Source of the DNA: Phycisphaerales bacterium
GTDB taxonomy: Bacteria; Planctomycetota; Phycisphaerae; Phycisphaerales; SM1A02
DNA length: 64,000 bases
NCBI GenBank assembly: GCA_029242715.1
Contig: JAQWTL010000019.1
Coordinates: 1-64,000, forward strand
Reading direction: 5' to 3'
Part shown: positions 17,200-25,899 of the stretch, piece by piece
Layout of the letters: every line of letters starts with the position of its first letter
Position numbering within the stretch: the first letter of the stretch is position 1
The notes under the pieces: model-generated
Seen by the model: only the letters and a program-made list of their open reading frames with translations
What the model was told of the DNA's origin: nothing
Database searches by the model: none
Translations under genes and position numbers: made by a program

Positions 17200-17922
17200 A
17201 TGTTCCGTCATATTTTATCAGCGGTTGGCTGCATCGTTCTCACGACATCCTTGGCGACGGCGTCAACGTACCGTGGGCCATCTTATGTCGAGCCCGGTGA
17301 TGATGCCGGTTCCTCACGTGACGATGCGGCGGACGTCAAGAATCCAAACGGCACGGGCCAGATCAATTCCATCAGTGGTTCATTGACTGGTGGCGGAGGC
17401 TTGGTCAACCTGGATGGTGACTACCAGGATGTGTTCAGGATCTTTATCAAAGATCCCTGGGCATTCAAGATCCAGCTTGGTGACATGGGAACGAACATCC
17501 CTGACTCCATGATGTTCCTCTTCAATGAGTTTGGTAATCCCGTGATGGCAAGTGACAACACGAGTTCACAGAACTTCAATCCGATTCTGGAAAACCTTGA
17601 AGGTGAGTTCTTCAATGAATCCGGCATCTACTATCTCGCCATCACTTCCGCACCATCGGAAGCATTGATTGATCTTGGTGGCGGAGCGGTTGTCCCACTG
17701 TTCAATCTGGTCGAGTTCCCATTCGGAACCGTCGGGCCAGCTCCAGACGCTGGCCAATACCAGTGGACAGATGGTTGGTCACCACCCACAGATTCGAACA
17801 ATATCGGCGATTACTTCATGTACGTCGATGGCGTTGAATCATTGCCACTCGTTCCAGGGCCTGCGGGACTTGCTGTCCTCGGCATGGCTGGCATCATGGG
17901 CAGTCGTCGACGTCGCCGTTGA
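17200..17922 (+). CDS. secreted protein with PEP-CTERM-like anchor
   Basis: The 240-residue protein begins at an ATG behind GGGAGAGAG, has a signal peptide (HILSAVGCIVLTTSLATA) and a beta-rich middle resembling bacterial pre-peptidase or jelly-roll domains (DVFRIFIKDPWAFKIQ, YYLAITSAPSEALIDLGG). It ends VPGPAGLAVLGMAGIMG followed by five arginines. That is the planctomycete form of the PEP-CTERM sorting tail, normally processed by an exosortase; none is encoded here. A GC-rich hairpin (GGCCT/AGGCC around TCGCG, about 17159-17173) lies in its leader. It converges with the kinase gene. Function unknown, probably envelope or extracellular. Confidence 0.75.
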   Translation: MFRHILSAVGCIVLTTSLATASTYRGPSYVEPGDDAGSSRDDAADVKNPNGTGQINSISGSLTGGGGLVNLDGDYQDVFRIFIKDPWAFKIQLGDMGTNIPDSMMFLFNEFGNPVMASDNTSSQNFNPILENLEGEFFNESGIYYLAITSAPSEALIDLGGGAVVPLFNLVEFPFGTVGPAPDAGQYQWTDGWSPPTDSNNIGDYFMYVDGVESLPLVPGPAGLAVLGMAGIMGSRRRRR

Positions 17923-17951
17923 TCGAGTGCCAGCACCCCGATGAAGTCGTC

Positions 17952-20681
17952 TCAATCACTGGTTGTTGAAACAGCCGGTGGTTGTGCATGTGATTGAAAG
18001 ATCTCTGCTTCACTGACCTTGCCTTGTTCTGAAAGAATGATGGCAAGGTCGCGGGCTACGGCACGAGCATGGGGTCTCTCAAGATATCCTTCCGACTCAA
18101 GGCTATTCCAGGCAGAACGCAGTCTTGCTTCAGCGTCCTGGGCGTGGCCTGATTGCCAGGCAGCGAGACCATTGAGGCGATCAATGGCTACGGAGTCTTC
18201 AGGCTTCTTTGAAGAGGCATAGTGGGTCTCAAGTCGTTCGATGATTGGCCTTGCCTGCTCGAGATCATTCCGGCGGATCAGGATCTCTGCGAGCACTTCA
18301 TCGGCATCAGTGACCAATCGATGGGTGGGTGACAAACGGCCGAATCGCTCCAGGCGAGCTTGCCGGATGAGGGCTTCGGCACGTTCAAACTCTCCGCGTC
18401 GCAACGCCAACTGCGCCAGGAGTACCTGGCCATTGGATATCCGTTTGGGTGAACCATTGAGTTCCTTGACGGTCTGTGCACGCTCGAGGTCCGCTGTCGC
18501 ACCATCCAGATCATCAATGGACAACTTGGCCAGGCCTGAACTACTGAGCATGTTGGCAACCCTCCAGTCGGCTTTGGGGTCTGCGCCACCTTGGATCATC
18601 ATGTCGATGGCGCGATCCAATTTTGGAATCGCCTTTTCGGGTTGCCTGAAGAGATGCTGGTAGGCCAGCGAGTTGAGTACATCGGCCATATCCAGCTGGA
18701 GTTCGCGACGCAGGTCCGGATCCGACTCGGTTTCCAGTCGTGCCTCCATGAGACGTAACGCTTCTTCAAACAGTACCCTCGCCTGCTGGGTCTCCTTGTT
18801 CGCCTGCAGAATGAAGGCGAGGTGTCTCATCGTGATGAGGGTGTCTTCATGATCAGCGGGAAGCCAGCGTTTTCGAAGCTCAAAGGCTTGCTTGTAATGC
18901 CGGGCAGATTCCTGTTTCTGTCCCTTCAGCCATGCCAATCGGCCAAGGTTATGAAGTACGAAGCTCATCTTGGCTGAATCGCTGAGCCCAAGTTTTTCAT
19001 AGGACTCCCGTGCATCTGTCAGGGCTTCTTCTGCCTCGCCAAATCGTGAGAGGCTCATGAAGTTTTTGCCCAGATCGATATTCAGGCGTGCGGAGAGATC
19101 AGGGAACTCGGCCAGGTTCGCGTTGATGATGCCGGACCAGCGTTGCATGATCTCGACCATGCTCCGAGCAGCCATTGGTTGATCCGGGTTTTCCAGATCC
19201 AGCTCGCCCAGCAGTGCGGTAGCGCTGACAAGCATTTGATCAGATGTCCGATTGAAATGATCTGCTTTTTCCCAGAGAACTGTCATGAAGATCGCAAATG
19301 CAGCCAGCACCATGACCGCTGCTGCTGCTGCGGATACGGGCAACCAGTGCCGCCTGAGAAACTTGCGAGCGACGTACCAGGCATCATCACGCCGGGCTTC
19401 AATGGCTTCTCCCTTGAGCCAATGTCGGACGTCATCGGCCAGTGCCATGGGCGACTGGTAACGGCGATCGACATCCTTGTCGAGGGCACGGAGGAGGACC
19501 GTCTCGATATCGCGATCGATTGTTTCATCAAGACTTGAGGGTGAGACAGGAGGTTCATTCATGATGGCGTTGACCATCTGAGCAATCGAACCCGTCACCC
19601 TGTAGGGGCGTTGGCCGAGCAGGAATTCATAGAGGATGACGCCTAGCGCATAGACGTCCGTCCTGGTATCGACCCTGTCCGGATCGCCGGAGACCTGTTC
19701 AGGTGAGGCGAAGGCGAACGTGCCCATGAACTCGCCTGCTGCAGTCATTTCGTATTGCGACTCGGTGACCTGGGCAGTTTCGGTGGCTTTGGCAAGACCG
19801 AAATCAAGCACATGTGGCGCACCATCATGATCAACCATGATGTTGGCTGGCTTCAGGTCACGGTGGATGATGCCACGTTGATGGGCGAAGCTGACCGCAT
19901 CGCATGCCTTGACGAAGAGCTTCGCTTTTTCCCGCATGTCGGGATCGCGAAGAGATCCACCTTTCGTTTTAACCTTGTAATCCGTCAGGGCGACCCCGTC
20001 GATGAATTCCATCGCCAGGAATGCATTACCCTCATCCGTGAGTCCGCTGTCATACAACGTCACGATATTGGGATGCTTCAAAGAGGCGACCAGTTCGACT
20101 TCCCGTTCGAATCGCATTTTCTGTCGGTCGTTGGCGAAGCTTCCCTGGAGCATCACCTTCAGGGCAACGTCCCGTTTGGCAGCAATCTGACGGGCGAGGA
20201 AGACAGCGCCCTGGGCGCCCCGGTCGATTTCTCGAAGGACTTCGTACCCCTGAGGCGTTGGCGCATCGAGCATTGATTTGCCGGGCTTTACCTGTTCCCG
20301 GTGAACCTCCGCAAGCTCCTCGAAGAGATTCGCATCATTCTTCAGTTGCTCGATTTCCTCACGAACGCTTCCATCATCTTCTTGCTCAAGCCAGATCTCG
20401 ACAGCAGGATCAACACGCCTTCCCTCAGCAATCTTGTGCATGTCGACGACGGTCGGCCGCCTTGGAACAAGATCAACAGATCCAGACGTCGAATCAGGCG
20501 CTTCACTGGCATCGGAGACATCGAGTTCGGCGATGCCCAGTTCTTCCCGGGCTTTCTGAAGAAGGTGGCCTTCGGGGTCATTGGTGTTGAGCCAGGTCAT
20601 GACCTCAGATTCAACGGTTCCACCTGAGACGATGGCATGGAGTTCTTCTTCGGTGGGGCGACGTTGCCTGGAGGAGGTCAC
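17952..20681 (-). CDS. transmembrane Ser/Thr protein kinase with TPR sensor domain
   Basis: This 909-residue protein has a Pkn2-type kinase domain at residues 145-420: Gly loop IDRGAQGAVF, Lys175 in VALKVML, HRDLKPAN at 273-280 and DFG at 293-295. A transmembrane helix at about 446-470 follows, then about 400 residues of tetratricopeptide repeats outside the membrane. Before the kinase, two copies of a 40-residue motif occur (residues 9-49 and 76-116), both running PT-x4-H-x-I-x2-G and then V-x3-V-x2-WL. They resemble cysteine-free versions of small anti-sigma domains. The GTG start overlaps the stop of the sigma factor gene, so kinase and sigma factor are co-made and probably form one signalling unit. 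Confidence 0.9.
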   Translation of the reverse strand: MTSSRQRRPTEEELHAIVSGGTVESEVMTWLNTNDPEGHLLQKAREELGIAELDVSDASEAPDSTSGSVDLVPRRPTVVDMHKIAEGRRVDPAVEIWLEQEDDGSVREEIEQLKNDANLFEELAEVHREQVKPGKSMLDAPTPQGYEVLREIDRGAQGAVFLARQIAAKRDVALKVMLQGSFANDRQKMRFEREVELVASLKHPNIVTLYDSGLTDEGNAFLAMEFIDGVALTDYKVKTKGGSLRDPDMREKAKLFVKACDAVSFAHQRGIIHRDLKPANIMVDHDGAPHVLDFGLAKATETAQVTESQYEMTAAGEFMGTFAFASPEQVSGDPDRVDTRTDVYALGVILYEFLLGQRPYRVTGSIAQMVNAIMNEPPVSPSSLDETIDRDIETVLLRALDKDVDRRYQSPMALADDVRHWLKGEAIEARRDDAWYVARKFLRRHWLPVSAAAAAVMVLAAFAIFMTVLWEKADHFNRTSDQMLVSATALLGELDLENPDQPMAARSMVEIMQRWSGIINANLAEFPDLSARLNIDLGKNFMSLSRFGEAEEALTDARESYEKLGLSDSAKMSFVLHNLGRLAWLKGQKQESARHYKQAFELRKRWLPADHEDTLITMRHLAFILQANKETQQARVLFEEALRLMEARLETESDPDLRRELQLDMADVLNSLAYQHLFRQPEKAIPKLDRAIDMMIQGGADPKADWRVANMLSSSGLAKLSIDDLDGATADLERAQTVKELNGSPKRISNGQVLLAQLALRRGEFERAEALIRQARLERFGRLSPTHRLVTDADEVLAEILIRRNDLEQARPIIERLETHYASSKKPEDSVAIDRLNGLAAWQSGHAQDAEARLRSAWNSLESEGYLERPHARAVARDLAIILSEQGKVSEAEIFQSHAQPPAVSTTSD

Positions 20682-21283
20682 ACCGCGTCCTCATCGTAGA
20701 GCGACTCGATCGACGCCACAATCTCTTTCAGTTTGGCAGCGACACGGCTCTTGGCGAGATAGACATCGTTCTCCGAGATGTCGAGTTCAGCAGCAACTGC
20801 AGCAACCGATTGTTGCTGCAAGGCGACCATCTCGAAAGCTCGAACGGTCTTGTCAGCGATCTTGGTGGAGTTCTTCAATTGCTCCATCGCCGTTCGCAGG
20901 ATGGTCATACGACGTTCCGTATTCCACGCTTCTTCGATTTCAGCCTCACGAGGCAAGTCGACGATTGCAGACTCCCCACGGCTGACACGGCTGGTAGCAC
21001 GTTTGCGATAGATGCCTGCTACACGGAAGCGGGCGATTCCAAGCAACCAGGAACGGAGTCGGCCGCGATCCCGGTCATACTTGCCTTCGCGATATTCCTT
21101 GATGAACTGGACCATGGTTTCCTGGGCAACGTCAACGGCATCCGCCTCGGGCAGTCCGAGTCGACGGGAAAAGCCGATCAGGATCGGTCGATAGCGCTCA
21201 TCAAACTCTCTCCACGCAGCTTCGTTGTCGGCCTCGTGGAGATTGTTGAGCAGGGCAGTAGTTGTTCGGCTGGCCTCGGCCAT
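20678..21283 (-). CDS. ECF-type RNA polymerase sigma factor
   Basis: The 201-residue protein has sigma region 2 (AWREFDERYRPILIGFSRRLG, with ADAVDVAQETMVQFIKEY and RSWLLGIARFRV). A linker follows, then region 4 with a helix-turn-helix (QQQSVAAVAAELDISENDVYLAKSRV). It resembles planctomycete ECF groups that travel with Ser/Thr kinases. It directs RNA polymerase to a dedicated promoter set. Its last codon overlaps the kinase GTG (GTGA), which implies stoichiometric expression and control by the kinase. No classical anti-sigma gene is adjacent. Confidence 0.9.
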   Translation of the reverse strand: MAEASRTTTALLNNLHEADNEAAWREFDERYRPILIGFSRRLGLPEADAVDVAQETMVQFIKEYREGKYDRDRGRLRSWLLGIARFRVAGIYRKRATSRVSRGESAIVDLPREAEIEEAWNTERRMTILRTAMEQLKNSTKIADKTVRAFEMVALQQQSVAAVAAELDISENDVYLAKSRVAAKLKEIVASIESLYDEDAV

Positions 21284-21338
21284 CTGCTCAGCATACTAAG
21301 GACGGGCTCCGAGCATGCATTTATAGCCGAGGAAGTGC

Positions 21339-22421
21339 TCAGAGGACCTGTTCAGCCTTCGGATAGGACCCCAGGACAGAGAAGGCACGGCAGAGCTTTC
21401 GAGCATTCTCGAGGGCCTCGAGCATCACGGGGTCTTCCTGGTGTGCATCGGCATCGATGAAGAACGAGTAGGCCCAGTTCTCCTGACCACTGGGTCGCTT
21501 GTCGATATGGCTGAGGTTGATGCCGGCATCTCGGAATACGGCGAGGACATCCACAAGGGCGCCAGGCTCATGTGAGGTCGTGAACATGATGCTGGTTCGG
21601 TCTCGTCCCGATGGGCGGGCTGCTTCCCGTGCAATGACCAGGAAGCGGGTGATGTTGCCGGGGTTGTCCTCGATCCCAGCGCTTAGAACATTGACGCTGT
21701 GGAGTTTGCCAGCCAGCCTGGAGCCGATGGCTGCGAGATCGTCACTGACAGCAGCATCGAGCACAGCTGCCGATGAGGAGGCGACTGCTATCTGCTCGGC
21801 GTTCGGCAGATTGTTATCCAGCCAGCGTCTGCACTGAGTGAAGATCTGTGGCTTGCTCGCGATGCGGCGAATGCGGTCCTTCGGAATGTTGGAAAGCAGG
21901 CAGTGGGAGACCGAGATCAGGGCTTCCGCATAGACGGTGACGCTGTATTGGGCAAAGGCATCGAGTGTGTCGGTGATGCTGCCCCCCGTCGAGTTTTCGT
22001 AGGGGACCAGTCCGTAGGTGCAGTTGCCTGACATGACTTCGCGGAAGACAGCGGAGATGTCCTCGAACTCCTGGAATTCAACAGAGGATCCAAAGTGTCT
22101 TACGGCTGCCACGTGGCTGAATGAACCAGCCGGCCCCAGGTAGCCGATCGTGACGCCTCGCTCCAGGCGGAAGCTGCCAGACATCAGTTCACGCCAGATC
22201 GCTTCGATCGCCCGATCAGGAAGCGGGCCAGTATTGGCATTGAGGACACGATCAAGAACCTGCCTTTCCCGATGGGGCGCATAGATTGGCGTGTCACTGC
22301 CTCGCTTGCTTTCCCCGACGGAGACCACAATCTGTGCTCGCTCGTTGAGCAGTTCAATGAGACGACCATCGATGGAATCGATGCGTTCTCTCAGTTCTTG
22401 AATATCGGGCTGGTCGGTCAT
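21339..22421 (-). CDS. pheA: bifunctional chorismate mutase/prephenate dehydratase (P-protein)
   Basis: The 360-residue protein has the three-part layout of the P-protein. Residues 1-90 are an AroQ chorismate mutase (LRERIDSIDGRLIELLNER). Residues 95-275 are prephenate dehydratase (IGYLGPAGSFSHVAA, YENSTGGSITDTLD, and the NITRFLVIA motif with its catalytic Thr). The remainder is an ACT domain (PGALVDVLAVFRDAGINLSHI). It makes phenylpyruvate from chorismate in two steps and is usually inhibited by phenylalanine through the ACT domain. The usual ESRP ligand motif reads DKRP here. The ATG overlaps the stop of the upstream MFS gene by four bases. Confidence 0.93.
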   Translation of the reverse strand: MTDQPDIQELRERIDSIDGRLIELLNERAQIVVSVGESKRGSDTPIYAPHRERQVLDRVLNANTGPLPDRAIEAIWRELMSGSFRLERGVTIGYLGPAGSFSHVAAVRHFGSSVEFQEFEDISAVFREVMSGNCTYGLVPYENSTGGSITDTLDAFAQYSVTVYAEALISVSHCLLSNIPKDRIRRIASKPQIFTQCRRWLDNNLPNAEQIAVASSSAAVLDAAVSDDLAAIGSRLAGKLHSVNVLSAGIEDNPGNITRFLVIAREAARPSGRDRTSIMFTTSHEPGALVDVLAVFRDAGINLSHIDKRPSGQENWAYSFFIDADAHQEDPVMLEALENARKLCRAFSVLGSYPKAEQVL

Positions 22422-23731
22422 GAGGAGGTTCCAGAATCTGCAGTATCCCTTGTGTCAGCATCTGGTGCCGGAACAATCTTGTGATGGACAGTTCCAGATG
22501 CGAAGAAGAGCATGCCGAGGACACCTGAGCCAACAACGACGCACAAGGCGGCAAAGGCCGCTCCGAATCCCGCTTCTGTTTCAGCCAGCCAGCCAGTGAT
22601 CCAGGGGCAGGCCACTCCGGATATCGAGAAGAAGGTGACGATCACGCCAGTGGCCATGCCAGCTCTCTTCTGAAAGAGATCTGCACAGATCGAATAGTAG
22701 GGGCTGTTGGGTGCCATCGAGAAGCCAATCGCCAGGGAAACGAATATGACCGCCCACGTTACTGAGCCAATGAAGATCACGGGTATGAAACAAAGTACCG
22801 CGAGCACCTGGCAAATCCAGATCAGATGAACACGGGCGGTTCGCACACGACCTGTCTTGGCCATGATTCTGTCCGAGAGCCAGCCGGCAATGGGCATCAG
22901 GATGATTGCCAGAACCCATGGAAGCGTGCTTGAGAAGCCCACTTCCTGGAGCTTCATGTCCCATGTCTGCTCGAGGTAACCCGGGAGCCATGACAACCCG
23001 AAGAAGAGAACCCAACCGAAGGCAAAGAAGGACCAGCCGGTTGCTAGCAGGGTTGGATTCGTGAGGAGGTGACGCAGAGGCACTTTCGGCTGGCTCTGTT
23101 TGTGCCGAGGTGCTGACGTTGCAGGGGGTTGCCGGTAGAGCAGCAGAAAGACGATTCCCAGAAGTCCGCCAATCACACCGAGGCTGATGAATGACCATCG
23201 CCAACCGATATCCAGAATGAGCGACGCCAGAATCAAACCACCGAGCAGCAAGGCCAGCGGGACCCCCAGCAGGGAGAGGGACAACGCACGCCCGAGTTCA
23301 GATGGTCGCATCCAATCAACCAGGGCGCGGTTCATCGCAGGGAAATTCACCCCTTCACCGATTCCCAGTAGCACTCGCAGCGCCAGGAACATCCAGAAGA
23401 CTTCTACCAATCCCTGGAGCAACATGACCACAGACCAGGTGAAGAGCCCGATGCTCCAGACCAGTTTCACGCCACATCGATCCAGCAAGAAACCTGACAA
23501 GACATTGACACTGAGCGTCCCGATAGCGAAGGCCGACATCAGCATTCCGAAGGACGCATCTTGGATGCCGAAGTCCGATTGAATGGGCTTGATGGCAAAC
23601 GAGATGATCACCCGGTCCAGGTAATTGACCAGGCCGAGCAGGAAGCAGAACCCGGCAATGGCGAACCGGTAGCGGCTCAATTGGTGTGCTGGAAGGCTGC
23701 TGGGGAGAGGGGAAGGCGTCATGATGCTCAT
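22418..23731 (-). CDS. MFS transporter (ACS-like family)
   Basis: From the ATG at 23731 the protein has 437 residues and about twelve helices. The first helix carries LVNYLDRVIISFAIKPIQ, typical of the anion:cation symporter branch, whose members often carry organic acids such as hexuronates or phthalate. A GTG at 23779 would add 16 residues but lacks a clear ribosome site, and a good site on the opposite strand lies between the two starts. Its stop overlaps the pheA start (ATGA), an unusual partner for a biosynthetic gene. The substrate is unknown; an aromatic or shikimate-pathway acid is one guess from context. Confidence 0.85.
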   Translation of the reverse strand: MSIMTPSPLPSSLPAHQLSRYRFAIAGFCFLLGLVNYLDRVIISFAIKPIQSDFGIQDASFGMLMSAFAIGTLSVNVLSGFLLDRCGVKLVWSIGLFTWSVVMLLQGLVEVFWMFLALRVLLGIGEGVNFPAMNRALVDWMRPSELGRALSLSLLGVPLALLLGGLILASLILDIGWRWSFISLGVIGGLLGIVFLLLYRQPPATSAPRHKQSQPKVPLRHLLTNPTLLATGWSFFAFGWVLFFGLSWLPGYLEQTWDMKLQEVGFSSTLPWVLAIILMPIAGWLSDRIMAKTGRVRTARVHLIWICQVLAVLCFIPVIFIGSVTWAVIFVSLAIGFSMAPNSPYYSICADLFQKRAGMATGVIVTFFSISGVACPWITGWLAETEAGFGAAFAALCVVVGSGVLGMLFFASGTVHHKIVPAPDADTRDTADSGTSS

Positions 23732-23798
23732 AAAGGAGGTTCTGATGGAACCAACAGGGGTGCTGAGCAGAATAACCACTCAGGAAACCCGCTCTTAG
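23732..23798 (+). other. possible leader peptide with perfect Shine-Dalgarno
   Basis: AAAGGAGG at 23732-23739 is followed five bases later by an ATG at 23745. This opens a 17-codon frame (MEPTGVLSRITTQETRS) ending at 23798, 58 bases before the agmatine-deiminase-like gene. It is among the strongest ribosome sites seen in the window and belongs to no longer gene. It may be a leader peptide or a chance match in a divergent promoter region. Confidence 0.25.
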
Positions 23799-23856
23799 GC
23801 TTGCTTGAAGGCTATTTCGGGTGTCCAATGGATAGGAAGAGAAGAGGTTTCCCCCC

Positions 23857-25476
23857 ATGTCAGTTTTCCCCCTCGTGGCCCTTGCCATCGCGATCAGTGC
23901 TGCTGAACAGTTTCAGGGCCCCCCGATCTCGGATGAACCCATTCTTCGTGATGGACAACTGGTCTTTCCCGAAGGTGCTCATATTCCAAAATCCATGACG
24001 CAGACAGAGCTGGACTTTCTGGACGGCCAGATCATCCAGACACCTCGCGGCGTGACACCACCTCCCGTGGGTCCCATCCGGGGTGCATCGGAGTACGAGG
24101 ACATGGCCGGAATTCTCCTGGCCTGGGAGGGCTATTCCTCGATCGTTGCTGAGATGGCAGCAGCCATCACGACGGTCGGAAACGCCAAGGTCTTCATTGC
24201 CTGCGATTCCAACAGCGAGGCCAACACGGCCCGCAACTCATGTATTTCAGCAGGTGCCAATTCTGCAAATGTGATCACGGTGGTGCGTACGACCAACACC
24301 GTCTGGATTCGCGACTATGGCCCACGCTACGTATACGAGGGCGACTGCCGGGTCATCGTTGACCACACGTACAACAGGCCACGGCCCAATGACAATGCCT
24401 ACAGTTCATACTTTGGTCCGCAGTTCGGGCACGAGGTCTACGAGATTCCCTTGGTACATGGTGGCGGCAACTACCACCTCAATGGCATCGGCACCAGTGC
24501 AGCAACCGAGTTGATCATGAATGAGAATCCTGGTTTATCCGAATCCCAGATCGTGCAGTACTGGCGTGACTATCAGAATGTCGACACCTACATTCATGAT
24601 GCCTTTCCCACATCAGTCGACTACACCCAGCACATCGACATGTGGATGTTGATGTGTGGTGATGACCGCATCATCATCAGCGACTGGCCGACGCAATCGG
24701 GCAGCACGCAGGATCAGATCTGCGACTGGGCTGCCGGTTATTACCAGGGTCTCGGCTGGGATGTGTTCCGTGTACCCGCTTTCTCGCAGGGTGGAACCCA
24801 CTACACCTATGCCAACATGGTGGTCTGCAACGGCGTGGTGCTGTTGCCCAAGTACAACGACATTTCAGATACCTATGACAACCAGGCAGTCGCTGCGGTG
24901 CAGGCCGCCATGCCTGATCGAGAGGTCGTTCAGATCACCTGTGACAGCCTGGCCTATTCCGCCGGCGTCATGCATTGCATCTGCATGCACATGCCGGCAC
25001 ATGCCGGTGGCATCTACCCAACGACCTGCCTGCAGACACCAGTCGAGGGGATCATTGACCCCGATGACTGCCCCAATATCTCCTGGATCAGCGACGATGA
25101 TGAGTTCGATGTCACCTCTGTCGATATCCAGTACTCCACCAATGACGGGGCCACATGGACAACCCTCCAGGCAGGCCTCTCGCCAGCTGGATCAACGACT
25201 GTTTGCATCCCGGATACGCCGACCACTCAAGGCCGTCTGCAAGTACTGGCCCGTGACGGAGATGGCAACACAGGCGGTCAAATCAGTGGCACCATCATCA
25301 TCGAAGGCGATGCCCTCGAAGGTGATGTGGACGGCGATGGTGATGTCGATGTCGTTGATGTCCTGGCCGTGATTGCCGACTGGGACTGCGTCGATGACTG
25401 TGCAGGGGATGTGAACGGCGACTCCATCGTGAATGTCGAGGACATTCTCGTGGTACTGGCCAACTTCGGTTTATGA
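23857..25476 (+). CDS. secreted agmatine deiminase/peptidyl-arginine deiminase-like protein with dockerin tail
   Basis: The 539-residue protein has a signal peptide, then a guanidino-modifying fold of the agmatine deiminase/Porphyromonas-type PAD family. WIRDYGP lies near residue 149, HGGGN near 201, the catalytic histidine in QHIDMW near 258, and the cysteine in GVMHCICMHMP near 373. An Ig-like beta domain follows (VDIQYSTNDGATWTTLQ), then two dockerin loops (DVDGDGDVDVVDVL, DVNGDSIVNVEDIL) and an end at ANFGL. The family hydrolyses a guanidinium group to a ureido group plus ammonia. Export suggests agmatine or peptidyl-arginine outside the cell as substrate, but which is not clear. Confidence 0.85.
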   Translation: MSVFPLVALAIAISAAEQFQGPPISDEPILRDGQLVFPEGAHIPKSMTQTELDFLDGQIIQTPRGVTPPPVGPIRGASEYEDMAGILLAWEGYSSIVAEMAAAITTVGNAKVFIACDSNSEANTARNSCISAGANSANVITVVRTTNTVWIRDYGPRYVYEGDCRVIVDHTYNRPRPNDNAYSSYFGPQFGHEVYEIPLVHGGGNYHLNGIGTSAATELIMNENPGLSESQIVQYWRDYQNVDTYIHDAFPTSVDYTQHIDMWMLMCGDDRIIISDWPTQSGSTQDQICDWAAGYYQGLGWDVFRVPAFSQGGTHYTYANMVVCNGVVLLPKYNDISDTYDNQAVAAVQAAMPDREVVQITCDSLAYSAGVMHCICMHMPAHAGGIYPTTCLQTPVEGIIDPDDCPNISWISDDDEFDVTSVDIQYSTNDGATWTTLQAGLSPAGSTTVCIPDTPTTQGRLQVLARDGDGNTGGQISGTIIIEGDALEGDVDGDGDVDVVDVLAVIADWDCVDDCAGDVNGDSIVNVEDILVVLANFGL

Positions 25477-25509
25477 ACCGACTCTGGTCCGGCGTGCTAC
25501 GATTCGGAC

Positions 25510-25899
25510 ATGAACAAGCCGAACATGGTCCTTGTAGCAATTGTCTTCGGTGTCCTGCTCATTCTTCAGGGCATTGGTTTCTGGTTGGCAACTGGGTTTG
25601 AACCAGCTCGCTTCACCGCAGCGATCCCAGCCTTTTTCGGGATTGCGCTGTTGTTTCTGGGAATCCTCTCGGGACTCTTTCCGCGGATTCGCATGCACTT
25701 GATGCACGTGACGATCCTGGTTGCTCTTGTTGGCATTGCCGGCGGCATCGTCATGGGATTGAAGAGCCTGCGGGCTGAAGAGATCAGCTGGTCGAAGGTA
25801 TGGGACCAGGGAATCTTGGCGCTGTTATGCCTGATCTACTTTGGCTATTGCATCGCGAGTTTCATACGTGCACGTAAGAACCGAGCTTCAGCCGAGTGA
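25510..25899 (+). CDS. small four-helix membrane protein, unknown function
   Basis: The 129-residue protein has four hydrophobic segments (about residues 6-26, 36-55, 63-82 and 97-115) and a basic tail, IRARKNRASAE. It lacks a signal peptide and any recognised motif. It starts 33 bases after the dockerin gene, so it may share its transcript. Its 3' end overlaps that of the convergent ytoQ-like gene by 12 bases. I do not recognise the family. Confidence 0.65.
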   Translation: MNKPNMVLVAIVFGVLLILQGIGFWLATGFEPARFTAAIPAFFGIALLFLGILSGLFPRIRMHLMHVTILVALVGIAGGIVMGLKSLRAEEISWSKVWDQGILALLCLIYFGYCIASFIRARKNRASAE

